Positions 11,301 to 22,851 are shown, numbered from the stretch's first letter. The stretch is DNA of 64,000 bases from Cephalopachus bancanus (GCA_027257055.1 JAPVLO010000003.1:7567501-7631500), one strand, 5' to 3'. The notes: generated from the letters alone by a model not told the origin. Numbers and translations: made by a program.

Positions 11301-12420
11301 TATGGCATCCCAGAGGTTTTGGTAAGATGTTTCTTCATTTTCATTTGTTTCCAGGAATCTTTTAATTTCTGCTTTGATTTCAGTGTTGACTCAGTAGTTG
11401 TTCAGCATCATGCTGTTTAGTGTCCGTATCCTTGTGGGTTTGGGGGAATCTTATTGGTGTTGATATGTATTTTTATTCCACTGTGGTCTGAGAATGTGCA
11501 TGGCAAGATTTCAACCTTATGAAATTTGTTTATGCTTGATTCATGACCAAGGATGTGATTGATCTTAGAGTATGTTCCATGTGGTGAAGAGTAGAATGTA
11601 TATTCTGTGGTTGTTGGGTAGAATAAACAGTAGGTATCAATTAAGTCCATTTGGTTGAGTGTCAAGTTTAGGTTCTGGATAACCTTGTTGATTTTTTTGC
11701 CTTGATGGTCTTTCTAGGGCTGTTAGTGGGGTATTCAAGTCCCCTGCTACAATAGTGTCAGAGTCAATATCTTTTTTCTTTTTTTTTTTTTTTTGAGTTG
11801 AAGTCTCACTCCATCGCCCAGGCTGGAGTGCAGGGGCCACTCCTGGCCACTGCAGCCTTGACCTGCTGGGCTCCGGCGATCCTTCCACCTCTGTCTTCCA
11901 AGTAGCTGGAACTATAGGCATGCACCACCACACCCATCTAATTTTTTGATTTATTGTAGAGATGAGGTCTCACCAAGTTACCCAGGTGAGTCTTGAACCT
12001 GTGGACTCAGGCAATCCACTCACCTTAGCTTCCCAGGGTGCAGGATTACAGGCTGAGCCACCGAGCCCAATTGAGTGCATATATGTTTAGGATGGATATT
12101 TCTTATTGATAGATTGAGCTTTTTGTTATTATGTAGTGCCCTTTTGCATCTTTTTAAATTTTTGATAGTTTAATGGTTGTTTTATCTGATATTAAGATCT
12201 CAACTCCTGCCTTCTTTTGTGATCCATTTGCCTGGAAACTTGTTTTCCACTCTTTAACTTTGAGTCTGTGTGCATCCCTTGTGGTGAGATGAGTTTCCTA
12301 GATGCAGCAAATGATTGGGTCATGGTTTCTTATCCAGTTTGCCATTCTGTGTCTTTTCAGTGGTGCATTTAGTCCATTCACATTCAGGCTGATTATTGAA
12401 ATGTGATTGTTTATCACTGT
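8400..12420 (-). pseudogene. Decayed L1 ORF2 (endonuclease-reverse transcriptase) of L1-A
   Basis: L1 ORF2 normally encodes an endonuclease, a reverse transcriptase and a cysteine-rich C-terminus, and carries out target-primed reverse transcription in the nucleus. Here the product survives only in short frames. The C-terminal piece reads HFCWECKLVQPLWKTVWRFL (about 8620-8775), the RT piece [19 protein letters not shown] lies near 10000-10060, and RT and endonuclease fragments reach 11665. The catalytic FADD is still readable at 10061-10072. Stops, frameshifts and the Alu at 11775-12069 destroy the gene. The Alu also removed about 50 bp of the endonuclease region compared with L1-B. Confidence 0.88.
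11775..12069 (-). mobile_element. Lineage-specific Alu SINE, intermediate subtype, with target deletion
   Basis: An antisense Alu runs from poly(T) at 11772-11794 to CTGAGCCACCGAGCCC. It keeps the longer ACCAAGTTACCCAGG spacing, so it belongs to the intermediate group. Compared with the same place in L1-B (about 41480-41550), the L1 sequence between GAGTCAATATCTTT and GGTGCATATATG is missing. The insertion therefore coincided with, or was followed by, a deletion of about 50 bp. No target-site duplication is present. Confidence 0.92.
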
Positions 12421-12669
12421 CATGAGGTTCTTATAAAGTTTTTTCTTCATTTGCTGGCTTTCTTTTGGCTTTGGGGATAATGTACGTGTGTGTTTTCAAG
12501 TTTCTTGTCGTGCTGTATTCTCTGCTGATTCTGTGTTCTGCTGTTCTCTTGCCAAGAGTGTGGTCATTCTTTTTTTTCTTTCTTTCTTCTGTGCTTAATA
12601 CCTTTTAAAGTGTCTCCTGTAGAGTTGGTCTGGAATCTGCATAATCTCTTAGGGATTGGATGTCTGGGA

Positions 12670-13440
12670 AGGATTTTAATTCTCCATCACTGCTGAAGCT
12701 GAGCTTGGCTGGATAGGAAATTCTTGGTTGAAATTGTTTATCTTTGAGGACTTTGAATATATCACTCCAGTTCCTTCTTGCTTGTAGTGTTTCTGCCGAT
12801 AGGTCTGCTGCTACTCTGATTATTTTTCCACATTAGGTAGTCTGACCTTTCTTTCTTGCTGCCTTTAGGATTTTTTCTTTTGGATCTACTTTGTGTAGGT
12901 GAATTACTATGTGTCCATGGGTTGACCTTCTCATTTGATGTTTTTTGGGGGTGTTGTGTATCTCTTGTGCTTGGCTGGTGACATCTCTGGTGAGATGGGG
13001 AAAGTTTTCTTGGATTTCCTCCTGGAATATTTGCTCCAAGTTGTTCTCCATTTCCCTTTCTTCTTTTCAGATAGCAATCAGGCGTAGGTTCAACCTCTTA
13101 CAGTTGCACATCTCTTATAGGCTTTGTTCTTTCTTTCTGAGTCTTCTTTCTATGTTTTTTACAGATTGGATTAATTCCATGTTCTGGTCTTCAAGTTCTG
13201 AGATTCTTTCTTCAGCTAGATTAATTCTGCTTTCCATGCTTTTTATCTTGTTATTTATTGAAACTTTTTACTTGCCAAAATCTCTGATAGAAGTTCTTTC
13301 AGTGTTGTATCTTGTCTTTCTTGTGTCTTATTCACTCTTCCATCCATTCCCTAATCCCTGTTGTCATATTCTGGGGACAGTCGTTGGTGACTTCCATTAT
13401 TTTGTACAAAAAGGTCTGATTTTTCAGGAGTTTTGTCTTT
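12670..13440 (-). pseudogene. Decayed L1 ORF1 (RNA-binding chaperone) of L1-A
   Basis: L1 ORF1 normally makes a trimeric coiled-coil RNA-binding protein that packages L1 RNA in the cytoplasm. The remnant includes MENNLEQIFQEEIQENFPHL and GHIVIHLHKVDPKEKILKAA (12833-13051), matching the RNA-recognition and C-terminal regions. A coiled-coil segment is seen in antisense at 13130-13260 (reverse of a CAAGTTCTGAGATTCTTTCT-type sequence). Multiple stops and frameshifts mean there is no functional product. Confidence 0.8.
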
Positions 13441-14039
13441 GGTACACTTGAAATTGCCTGTGGTCTTTCTTTGGTTTTTCCTCATTTGTAACAGATCTCT
13501 TGTTTTTCTCTTTAGTTCTGTTATTCAGTGCCAGTGAGAGAGGCTCTTCCTTCTGATGTTTTTCGGCCCACTATTCTTTCCTGATCTGGGCACTGGATTT
13601 GTTCTATTTTGAAATAGGATGGTGGATGGGAAGCTTTGCTATCTCTTGTAGTTTTTTAAATTCAAATAAAGTAGGCCATGGGGTACAAGGATTCAGAAAC
13701 TACTTGCAAAGTACAATGTTCACGTATTGTGGTATGTGTTCCCTGAGACCCACTCCCCACCACCACTCTATATGATGATGGAAAACAGAAACCAACACAA
13801 AAAAACAATTGAACACACAGACATACACACACCTCAAAACAAACTGGAATAGCAACAAAGTGAAACAAAACAAACAACAACAACAACAAAAAACCAAGAA
13901 AACTAAACACACACACACACGCCTAGCCCAAAGTAAATAGAGAAGAAAAACAGAAAGACCTGAGTTGGGGGAAGGAATTCAGGTCGAACTCTCTCACTCA
14001 TATATTGACACACACCCTAAATGATAAAAAATAAAAACA

Positions 14040-14318
14040 AGCCGGGCTCAGCCAGTAATCCCAGTGCTTTGGAAGGCTGAGGTGAGTGGATTGCCTGAGC
14101 CCACGGGTTCGAGATCCACCTGGGAAACTTGGTGTGACCTCATCTTTACAATAAAATCAAAATAATTAGCTAGGTGTGGTAGTGCATGCCTGTAATTCCA
14201 GTTACTTGGAAGGCTGAGGTGGAATGATCACTGGAGCCCAGAAGGTCGAGGCTGTGGTGGCCGGGAGTGGCCACTGCACTCCTGTCTGGGTGACAGAGTG
14301 AGACTCCAACCCCCCCCA
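14040..14318 (+). mobile_element. Lineage-specific Alu SINE inside the L1-A 5' UTR
   Basis: A sense Alu runs from GCCGGGCTCAGCCAGTAATC to GAGTGAGACTCCAAC, followed by a C-run and an A-rich stretch. About nine bases near the A box are missing (GGGCTCAGCCAG instead of GGGCTCGGTGGCTCAGCC), which probably disables its pol III promoter. It retains GGGAAACTTGGTGTGACC, so it is older than the 5-nt-deleted group. Confidence 0.9.
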
Positions 14319-14559
14319 AGAAAACAAAACAAAAAACCCAAAAGAACAAAAGAGTAAAAATAAACCAACAACAACAACAAAACTGAGAGATGAATACAGT
14401 CATTCATATACATACATAAACAGAAAATGACAAATAAAAGAAGAAAGAAACAGAACAAAATTGGGGGGATGCAGATCAAACCCTCACATACACATTCATG
14501 CACAGACACAAAAAATATTTACAAAATAGATGAACTAACAGCCAGTCAAAATATTTTTT

Positions 14560-15787
14560 AAAATAAAAAAAAAATTGAAAAAAATGCCCTCTTGTGGCAG
14601 GCTCTGTAATTGTTCCTCTAATCTGCTCTGTCCTCCAGAGTCACCTCCTTCACTCAGTGTCTGTAGCAGGGAAAGAGGTGGGGCTATGGAGGTGGGTGGG
14701 CTGCAGTCCTCCCCTTACACTCCCATATGGTCAGGGAGATCTCCTCCAGTGAGTAGGTATGGGATTGTCTTTTCCCCAGTTATGTACTTGTGGGGCGGTG
14801 CCCCAGTCAGGCCTATCCTGGAATGGAGTTCACCTATTGCTCCGCCTGGATGTGTCCCTCTCAGCCCAGCTGTGTAAGTCTGATGCTCAGAGGATTGCTT
14901 GGGGGAGGGGTCAGCTCCAGACTCACTTCTGATCTCGTTGGAGTTTCTTCCTCATCCTTTTCTGGCCACACCCTTTGTCCTGCAGTTGGATCAGGGTAGG
15001 GGGTGGGGTGCCAGGAACTCAGCACTCATCAGGTCCCTCCGAAGTTTGAAATTTGTGCTTTCCAGATATTCTTTATGGGTCACAACCAATCCCTGGGTAG
15101 TTGATCCAGCAGTCACAGAGACCAGGTCTGTTGTTTCATATTGAGCAAGTCAGAGCACTTTCCTGCCCGCCTTCAAGATTGTGGTGGGGTGACTCTCTTG
15201 TCCTCTTCTGTGGGACTTTGACTCTGGACTCCCTCTGCAGTCCCTGTTGCCAGTGCCCTGCTAGACACTGAAGTGGTGAGGCAAAGCCAGTAACCAGCAG
15301 TCTCTTTCCTGCTGCAATGGTGATGGTTTCTCCCTGCCGCTTTTTCACAAAACAACTTCTGTCCATTTTTAAAAAAATAATGATGCTTGGCTTCTGCAAC
15401 CTGAGAAGAGCCAGGGTTGAAGCAGAGAAGCTGCAGCACGAACTATTGCACCGGGGGCCTGGCCACTTGCTTACGAGTCAGCATTTCACTTAAACAGTCT
15501 CTCCCAGCATTTTCTTCCCAGGAGGGTTTGTTGATTTGAAAAAAAAGAAAGAAAAAAGAAAATGGCATTTGGCTTCTGTGTCCCAGGAATCACTTGGGTC
15601 CAAGCCCAGCAGCTGTGGCATTAGCTGCTGTATCAGAAGAGCCCTGGCTGCTAGCTCCCTATTCCTCACTCAGTCAGCCACTACATGCCCACTCACTCAT
15701 CAGCACATACACAAAATTTTCCATACACTCACTCACGTGGGGACTTGCATAGTCCAACTGGCTTGGCTGCCATCTTTCCGACTGGTC
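14560..15787 (-). promoter_or_regulatory. L1-A 5' UTR with probable internal promoter
   Basis: This GC-richer stretch is the 5' UTR of L1-A. L1 5' UTRs carry an internal RNA polymerase II promoter starting transcription at the element's first base. The AAGATGGC motif on the minus strand at 15769-15779 matches the position expected for a YY1-like site. Two blocks around 15290-15395 and 15470-15575 share a TTGGCTTCTG landmark about 180 bp apart. They may be a worn tandem duplication. Activity today is unproven. Confidence 0.6.
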
Positions 15788-15797
15788 ACTCTTCCAT

Positions 15798-15905
15798 TTA
15801 AAAGTAGAAATGAAAAGTAACTTAAAGCCAGGACAAGCAGAGGGGTAAAAAAATTACTACTATAAGAACAAAAAAATGAAATGAAAAAAAAAACCCCAAC
15901 AAATA
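15798..15905 (+). mobile_element. Old L1 ORF2 remnant downstream of L1-A
   Basis: AAGTAGAAATGAAAAGTAAC through AACCCCAACAAATAGAAC continues the old sense L1 that is interrupted at 8127-8138. The reading order matches an L1 ORF2 (AAACTAGAAAAAGAAG-type followed by AAAGCAAGCAGAAG-type sequence). The match is weak because of age. Confidence 0.5.
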
Positions 15906-16449
15906 GAACTTATAGTTACATTTAGGGAGAATTGACATTTTAACAGTAACAAGTTTTCAATCTATAATCAAACTATATGTTTCCATTTACCTGGTCTTAT
16001 TTTATTCATTTGTATATTTTTAATTTCCAGCATACCTTGCACATATTTTATTAGATTTATACCTAGATATTTTAAGTCTTTTACAGTTATTGTAGATATT
16101 TATTTTTAAGTTTAAATTATTGGGAAAATAGAAATTTGATTTTTAATTTTGAAGTTTTTAACTATTTATATAAAATTACTCTTTAATTTTTATCCTGTAT
16201 TCTACTAGCTTAATAAACTCAAGAATTAGTTCTAGTAGTTCTATTTTAGTGTTTTAATGTAGAAAACTCTGTCATGATTAACAGAGACAGAATTTTTCTT
16301 TGACTTTGTATTGATGTTATAATAGGAACAATTACTTTTGCATCTTTTGCACCCTGGGCAGAAAGTAGGGCTTCTATTTTCATTCTTTTGATAAACTCTT
16401 CATTTTTCCATATTTATTAGAACTTATGACCAGGATAGTTTCATTTTAT
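15906..16449 (-). mobile_element. Old antisense L1 ORF2 fragment
   Basis: Reverse L1 ORF2 landmarks include GGGAGAATTGACATTTTAAC, TATATGTTTCCATTTACCTG, TTTATACCTAGATATTTTAA and AACTCTGTCATGATTAACAG. The fragment lies against a sense L1 remnant but in opposite orientation. The order does not fit twin-priming of one element, so I treat it as a separate insertion. Non-coding. Confidence 0.7.
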
Positions 16450-16934
16450 TGTATTCATTAGCTTTTTCTATTAGAGTTTCATAACCAATATGACACATAT
16501 ATGAAAAAATTTATTATAAGTTGGTTCACACAATTATGGAGGTTAAAAAGTCTTGTAATTTGTCACTTGCAAGCTGCAGACTTAGGAAGGTGGGGGTGAA
16601 AGTCAGTCTGAGTCCAAAAGCCTGAGAACCAGGAAAGCCAGTGGTACAGATTCCAGCCTGGGTCTGAAGGCCAGAGAACCAGATGTACAAAAGGCAGGAG
16701 TAGATACAAGACCCAACTCCAGCAACCAGAGGAAGGGATACATTTGTCTACCTTTTGTAATATTCAGGCCATAAATGAATTTGATGATGCCCACCTACAT
16801 TAAGGAGGGAAATCTACTTTATTCTACCTATACAAATGTTAACATCATCTAGAAACACTCACACACACCCAAAGATAATGCTTAAAATGGACAATCATTG
16901 GCCAGTCAAGCTGACACACAAAATTAACCATCAC
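16450..16934 (+). mobile_element. MLT2/ERVL-like solo LTR
   Basis: The element begins TGTATTCATTAGC, contains TTTATTATAAGTTGGTTCAC, ATTATGGAGGTTAAAAAGTC, the repeated CTGAGAACCAG/GAGAACCAG motif, TTTGATGATGCCCACCTACA and ACACACACCCAAAGATAATG. It ends CAAGCTGACACACAAAATTAACCATCAC (given here as the closing landmark in parts: CAAGCTGACACACAAAA, TTAACCATCAC). Such ends are typical of ERVL LTRs. A 5-bp direct repeat TTTAT flanks it (16445-16449 and 16935-16939), the duplication length expected for ERVL. No internal viral genes are present; it is an old solo LTR. Confidence 0.72.
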
Positions 16935-16940
16935 TTTATT

Positions 16941-17445
16941 CAAAATTGACCTTCCATATGATCCAGCAATTCCCCTATTGGGAATATACCTGGAGAAACT
17001 CAAATCATTCCCCAAAAAAAGATACCTTCACATGTATGTTTGTTGTAGCTCTATTCACAATAGCAAGAACATGGAACCAACCATGCTGCCCATCGCAGCT
17101 GGACTGGATTTTAAAAATGTGGTACATACATACAATGGAATATTATGCAGCCATAAAGAAGAACAAACATATAAACTTTGCAGCAACTTGGATGGATTTA
17201 GAGTTGATCATACTCAGTGATCTACCACAGAAACAAAGAACAGAGTCCCATATGTTCTCACTCATAAGCAGAACTTCAGCAATTATAATACTATAAAAGG
17301 GATTGGCAGTAGTGGAAAACTGCTAGGGAAGGTCACATCTCATCAACAAGGGTACCTGCATAATCAATATTTGTATAACTATCCTTGAATTGTACCCCAC
17401 ATTTTTGTAATTAAAACAAAAAACAAAATCAAAATTAAACTGTAA
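16941..17445 (+). mobile_element. 5'-truncated L1 3' end
   Basis: The end of ORF2 and the 3' UTR are in sense: CTTCCATATGATCCAGCAAT, GGAACCAACCATGCTGCCC, ACAATGGAATATTATGCAGC, CATATGTTCTCACTCATAAG. The 3' UTR ends TTGTACCCCACATTTTTGTA and an A-rich tail near 17415-17445. It shares its 3' UTR type with L1-C and with the copies at 22430 and 30675. The ORF2 end reads ATWMDLELIILSDLPQKQRT and has no catalytic domain. Confidence 0.88.
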
Positions 17446-18794
17446 GAGATTGTTACACAGATTATATGCTCTGCTCTGTGGCCTACTTCAAAAAGTTTTT
17501 CAGAAATGGGAGATTTAACAATACTGTTCATCTTTTCTGGGGATACATGAGAAGAGCCTACAAATACAGCAGTGACTTTAGGCAAAGAAAAACACAGCTT
17601 CAAATGAAGGACATCTCAGTGCCTGAGTTGTATGATAAATTAAAGCAACTTTGATGTCCTCTAGGAACCTGAATTAGAGTAATGGGAGAATAGAAATCTA
17701 TAATTACTTTCTTAATGCTGTGCCCTGTACATGGCAAATTTGGAATCATCTTTGCCCTCCTTAATCAGCAAATTGGTCTTTTAATTCAATAAAAGGAATT
17801 TTAAAAACCAAAAATTGCATATCTCAAAGTGTGCAACCTCCCTAAAGACATCTTTTCTATCAGGTAGATAGTGTATAGTGAAAGGAGTACATGTACAGTG
17901 GAAACATGGTTAATGATTAAAAAATGTCATCCAAGATAAGGGAAAGCTATATGGGCATGCAGTTACAAGTCTTCCTGTATTTTTCTTACTGTCTCTGCCA
18001 TAATCTCAAGTGACAAACATAGACTTTAGACATTACAAAAGTAGGCATTTTCTGGTCCACATGCCTCTGTATTTTCATTGAATTCCCGTGGCCGTTCAGT
18101 AGCAAGGGTCTTGGTGTAGAACATACCTGTCAGATTGAAGCCATTTGAGTTTTTATCCCCCAAATAATTAGCTAATTTCTTCAGATTTTAAATTTTGAGA
18201 AATATTCTTTGATTATTATGTAACCATGTGATATTTAACATGTTACTTTAAAGTTCTCTAAGTTTTAATTTTCTGAAGTCCCAATACTTTAATATAATTG
18301 AGAGGTTAAATAAGTTTCCAAAATTCTTCCACAAATGTGAAAGTTTTATCAAACACTGAACTTTATGAATTGGCCGGTATTAAATATTGAAAAGTGAAGA
18401 TAAGGCTACTGAGAAGGGTGGAGAGGGAAGTAGTGACCACAACACCGAGAGAGAAACAGTGGTTTTAGGGTCAAGCTAACTGTACTTAAATCCTTTCCTA
18501 TCACTCATGCCACAGAGACTTCTATTTCTTGTACATAAAAAAAGGAGAAGCTGCAAAAATGAAACAATATATGCATTAACATATTATTTTCATATCTTTA
18601 CTGTTATCCAAAGTTTTATTTATATATTTACATAGACATTTTTTGTGCCTGAATATTTTTTGTCACTCTTCACATTTTTCTTAGGATTCTTTTCCTTTTT
18701 ATCCTGCATCGAATATTCTTTATTGTTCCATATCCTCTAGTGTAATCTAACTAAGATAAGTTTTGAAATAATTTGAAGAAACAAAGCAGATAAG
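17446..18794. other. Unassigned DNA with a short open frame
   Basis: No repeat was recognised. A 62-codon open frame on the plus strand (17466-17654) starts MLCSVAYFKKFFRNGRFNNT and ends just before a run of non-coding sequence. It has no recognised motif and no known neighbour. An AATAAA lies near 17788. I would not call it a gene. Confidence 0.4.
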
Positions 18795-18808
18795 AGGACA
18801 TCAATTTC

Positions 18809-19099
18809 TTTTTTTTTTTTTTGAGTTGGAGTCTCACTCTGTCACCCAGACTGGAGTGCAGTGGCCGCTCCCGGCCACCGCAGCCTCTACCTGCTGGGCT
18901 CTGGTGATCCTTCCGCCTCAGCCTTCAAGTAGCTGGAACTACAGGCACGTGCTACCATGCCCACCTAATTTTTTGATTTATTGTAGAGATGAAGTCTCAC
19001 CAAGTTGCCCAGGTGGGTCTCGAACCCGCGGGCTCGGGCAATTCACTCACCTCAACCTCCCAAAGCACGGGATTACAGGCTGAGCCACTGAGCCCGACT
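18809..19099 (-). mobile_element. Lineage-specific Alu SINE with clean target-site duplication
   Basis: An antisense Alu runs from poly(T) to GAGCCACTGAGCCCGACT. A perfect 14-bp duplication AGGACATCAATTTC flanks it (18795-18808 and 19100-19113). It retains CACCAAGTTGCCCAGG (intermediate subtype) but already has the CCCGCGGGTTCGAGACCCACC form of the B-box region. It lies in otherwise unassigned DNA. Confidence 0.95.
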
Positions 19100-19113
19100 A
19101 GGACATCAATTTC

Positions 19114-21320
19114 ATGCACAATACAAATGCAATTTAGGTACCAAACATTGGACTCTTTTAGAATAGGCAAAATTTTAAAAAAAAGTCAAAATCTGGAATG
19201 TTGAAATTTGGCATTCAATAATTATAGCACAGCAAAATGATGTCAAATATGAAGAAACACCTTCACTTACTAAATGTACATATTTAAACAAAAAGCTCTG
19301 AAGGATGCACATGTTAGATGTTTTGAGAGAAAATTCATAATTTTGTTCAGATATGTTTAACATCCCAAAATATCCAGGTAGTTATCTCTGACATAATTTT
19401 TTAAAATCTAAATCGCGTTAGAATTTGTTTCTGAAATTACACAACAAATACATAGTTATGGAACTGAAATAAAACCCTAACAAGATTGCCCAATCATAGT
19501 CAATAACATAGCTCGTTTTTTAAAAAATCTGTATGTTCTTATTTCACTTTCAATTAAAATCACAGTTTGATTTCTTAATTTCATTCCTGCAGCTAATATT
19601 TCCTTAGAGACAGCTATCTACTATCCCCTAGGCTAATCTGCTCTACCTCACAACAAATTATCTGATCTCAGATGTCACTTAGTAAATATAAATATCATTT
19701 TAAATATATTTTTAAATACCACTTAGTAGTGCTTAGTTTATCAGAAAATATTTGGAGTGACATCAGGGATTCAATTGCTTTCCTCTTAGGCTATATTTAA
19801 CATAATTAAGATAAAAGCAATTAAATGAAAATGAAAAAAGAAAAAATCCAGCAACTTAACCCTGATAGTGCATCAATTAATTGTCTTAATAAAGTTTTTC
19901 TAACCTCTGCATTTCATATTTGTGAAATAAATGTTCTACTAATTAATACCCAAGTTATTGCCTCATTTAGTTACCTCCAAAATGTAGGGTGTTAAAATTT
20001 TGTTATTTCAGGTAAATTACCAAAGGCCAGGGAAACAGTATTAATGCTTTTATTAACTATGAGCTGAACACTTGTTGTTTGGTTTTAGAATACACATACA
20101 CACACATGCACACATACATGCACCCATTTTACCTACTGTTTATAAATACTTTGTAAAAAAGCAGAGTGCAGAAATGTCATATGGCTTTACTTATGACTCA
20201 TTTTATTCTGCAATTTGCAAGCATTCTCTTTCTGATAGAATTGTCAGGGCTTGTCAAACACACTTAGGTAGCTGCAGTGGTAAGTTGATAAGAAACTCCT
20301 TTCTACACATAGGTTCTTACTCCTTTAACTATTAAGAGATCTGATAAAACAACAAAAATGAAATCAATGGTAAAGAAGACTTATTTCTTTAAATAATCAT
20401 TGCTTTATGAGATAACCAATCAGAATTTAAATGCAATATCAGATGCCACATTTTGATCTTTGTCTTACTTAAAAACATAGAATTCATTCAATGATTCTCT
20501 TTCATATTCTATTTTAGAGTCCTTTTTCTTAAACATTGCGTCTGAACTCTGTCCTAATTTCCCCTTCTGAAAATTTTCCTTCAATCTTGGGTGAGCACAA
20601 TGTCCTCAATAATTACATATATACACATACACATATGTGAATATATATATATGTGTGTGTGTATATATATGTGTGTGTGTGTATACATATATATATAATT
20701 TTCCTAAGTTCTGTTCAGTCCTAAATTTATATCTTTATCTGCAACACCAAATTTACTGCTCAGTAAAAAAGAGTTGTCTAATTGGAAACTTATCTAATAG
20801 GTGCACCAGACAGCACTTAAAAAGCCATCATCTTCTTTGTGCCAGCCCCCACACCTGCTTTCCCTCTTTGCTCAATAATCTGCCTCCCTGTGATAATAGT
20901 AAGCATTAAAATCATGTTCTTCCGTATCATTTCTTTGGACACACACTCCTCAGTAATTTATCATCAAGCCAGTCCGATATTATTTTGCAAATAAATCATG
21001 TGTCACATATTTTTTCTTCTCTATTTCCAGCTTTAATTTAATATTGTATTACTTTTTGTTGCAATATTGACACTTTTCTTGAGATCACTCTGGCTCTAAC
21101 TTCTGTCTAGTCTTCATCCTCATCTGCCAATTTTTCCCCATGTGAAGTTTGAGCTATCTTTGTTGGACCTAAAAATCTAATCATATTTTTTGCTGTAATT
21201 AAAACTCAACACACACACATTCAAAGTGGCACTTAATGTTTTCCAATTCTTTAAAATTGCTTCCAGGGCTTTTTATACACAATTCTATTTTCTCAGTTCT
21301 GGATACACAAGCCATTTCTC
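19114..21320. other. Unassigned AT-rich DNA
   Basis: No gene or clear transposon was seen. It contains a CA/CATA-rich stretch at 20089-20126 and the TA/TG microsatellite at 20612-20697. Short open frames here have no features of real genes. Confidence 0.45.
20612..20697. repeat. TA/TG alternating microsatellite
   Basis: Alternating purine-pyrimidine DNA: ATATACACATACACATATGT, then two (TG)n blocks separated by ATATATAT, then ATACATATATATAT. Such tracts can adopt Z-DNA or cruciform forms in vitro. The half-copies are imperfectly self-complementary. Confidence 0.9.
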
Positions 21321-21329
21321 AATAATTGA

Positions 21330-22200
21330 AAAGATAAAAAAGAAGTGTATGCGTTCTATAAAAATATCCCCAATCAATTTTCCTTAACATTTAAAGAATA
21401 GTATACCTAATAGCCAAAAAAGTACACTAGTTTTAAGCCTACAAAGAACTTTTACCACAAGAATTTTTTAAAATAAATCTTATATCGTATAACTTTTGAC
21501 CTCAAAGACATTTAATTAGAAACACATAGATATCTAAAAATAAACCCCTGTTTGGAAATTAAATGACAAACTTCTAAATATCTCAAGAGTCGAAAAATAA
21601 ATCATAAAAGAATTGAAAAAAATTTGAACCGATAATAGAAAACATAATATATCAAATTATATGACAACAGAAGCAACGTTTTGAAAGGTATGTGATATAG
21701 ATAAATTGTTGTTTAGTGTAAAAAATTTATAGGTTCTGATATATATCAGAAAAGAAAAAAAACTAAGTCAGTCATCAAAGTAGAGGAAAAGTAATGAAGA
21801 TAAGAGTAAAAATTAATGGAATAAATAATACATGAACAATAAAGAAATCTTAGTAGAATCATAATTCCATAGTCAAGAATAATAAAAAAGAAAGACAAAG
21901 AAATTTACCAATAACTGCAGTGAATGTATGTTTATAATGACAATTTCTCCAAGTCTTACAAGAGAATGAAGAAATACTATCGCAGTAAGTTATACAGCTT
22001 AGATGAAATGGGTGAAATCCTTGAGAAATAGTTTACCAAACCTGACTGAAGGTGAAATAGAAAATTTGAATCACCCTGTATCTACTAAATTCTTTAAATT
22101 CATACTTACAATTTTCCCACAAAATTTATTTCTTAAAAAGAGAAAATTGTCTTTTTTTAAAGACATTTTGAATAAAGTAAAAAGGCAAGCCACAGACTAA
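21330..22200 (+). mobile_element. Ancient L1 (L1ME-like) ORF2 fragment
   Basis: Decayed L1 ORF2 order is recognisable: TAATTAGAAACACATAGATA, GGAAATTAAATGACAAACTT, AAATCATAAAAGAATTGAAA, ATATCAAATTATATGACAAC, and GAAGGTGAAATAGAAAATTT near 22045. These lie between the endonuclease and RT domains of L1. A 65-codon frame at 22003-22200 reads through the last part (LPNLTEGEIENLNHPVSTKF) but is a relic. No ends are preserved. Confidence 0.7.
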
Positions 22201-22429
22201 AAAAATTATTTTCATTGTGTATCTATTATATATATTACTTAGAACTCAATAATATGAAGACAGTTCCCCAAATATTAGTAAACCTTTAAGGAACACTTAA
22301 TACTTTGAACTCTAATAGACTGCTAGTAAGAACTATTTTTATTTTGGCAAACAGCTTAGTCATTTGCTTTAAAGATTAAGCATACATGTAATATATAATA
22401 CAGGTAATTCACAACTAGTTTATGAAAGA

Positions 22430-22851
22430 CAGAAAAAAATGTGCCCACAAAAAACTTGCAAGCAACTGCTAATAACAACTTTATTGAACATAGAAAAAAA
22501 AAAAACCTCGAAATAATCTATGTGTCCATCAGAAGAGAAAGACAAAATCATGGACTTCTCAGCAAGTTGGATGGAATTGGAGACAATCATTCTTAGTGAT
22601 CTATCACAGAAACAGAAAAACAAATAAAACATATTCTCACTCATAAGTGGGACCTGAACATTTCTCAAAATAACACAAGGAAGAAATCAGCAATCATGGG
22701 ATACTGCTAGAAGAGGGAGGAGGCAGGAGAGCATGTAACTACATAAAGGTTACCTGATCCTAAAACAGGGCAATTGAGGATATGTTGGAGGCTTGAGCTT
22801 CACCTGCACATAGATTGCTGAGTTACCTAATCCTGACTTGTACCCCACATC
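22430..22851 (+). mobile_element. 5'-truncated L1 3' end
   Basis: ORF2 end and 3' UTR in sense: AGCAAGTTGGATGGAATTGG, TCTTAGTGATCTATCACAGA, TATTCTCACTCATAAGTGGG, then TGTACCCCACATC. The poly(A) junction was then hit by the antisense Alu at 22852. The 3' UTR matches the type seen in L1-C and at 30675. An internal A-run lies at 22495-22506. Confidence 0.85.

Larger units (their letters stand above)
8139..15787 (-). mobile_element. L1-A: near full-length antisense L1
   Basis: A complete L1 lies in reverse orientation with its 3' end at about 8165-8195, marked by a (TTA)n tract that represents the poly(A) tail. ORF2 lies at about 8400-12420, ORF1 at about 12670-13440, and a long 5' UTR runs to 15787. 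GCCATCTTTCC at 15769-15779 is the reverse of the AAGATGGC motif found near L1 5' ends (YY1-type site in human L1). Two Alus interrupt it (11775-12069 and 14040-14318). A 26-bp segment between the tail and the target-site copy may be a 3' transduction. The element is inserted into an old sense L1. All frames are broken. Confidence 0.9.

Noticed and set aside
15798..16449. Twin-primed (5'-inverted) single L1
   Set aside because: The sense piece comes first and the inverted piece second, with no 3' end on the inverted piece; twin-priming gives the opposite order.
16450..16934. Intact endogenous retrovirus
   Set aside because: Only one LTR-like unit with a single 5-bp duplication is present; no gag, pol or env sequence lies beside it.
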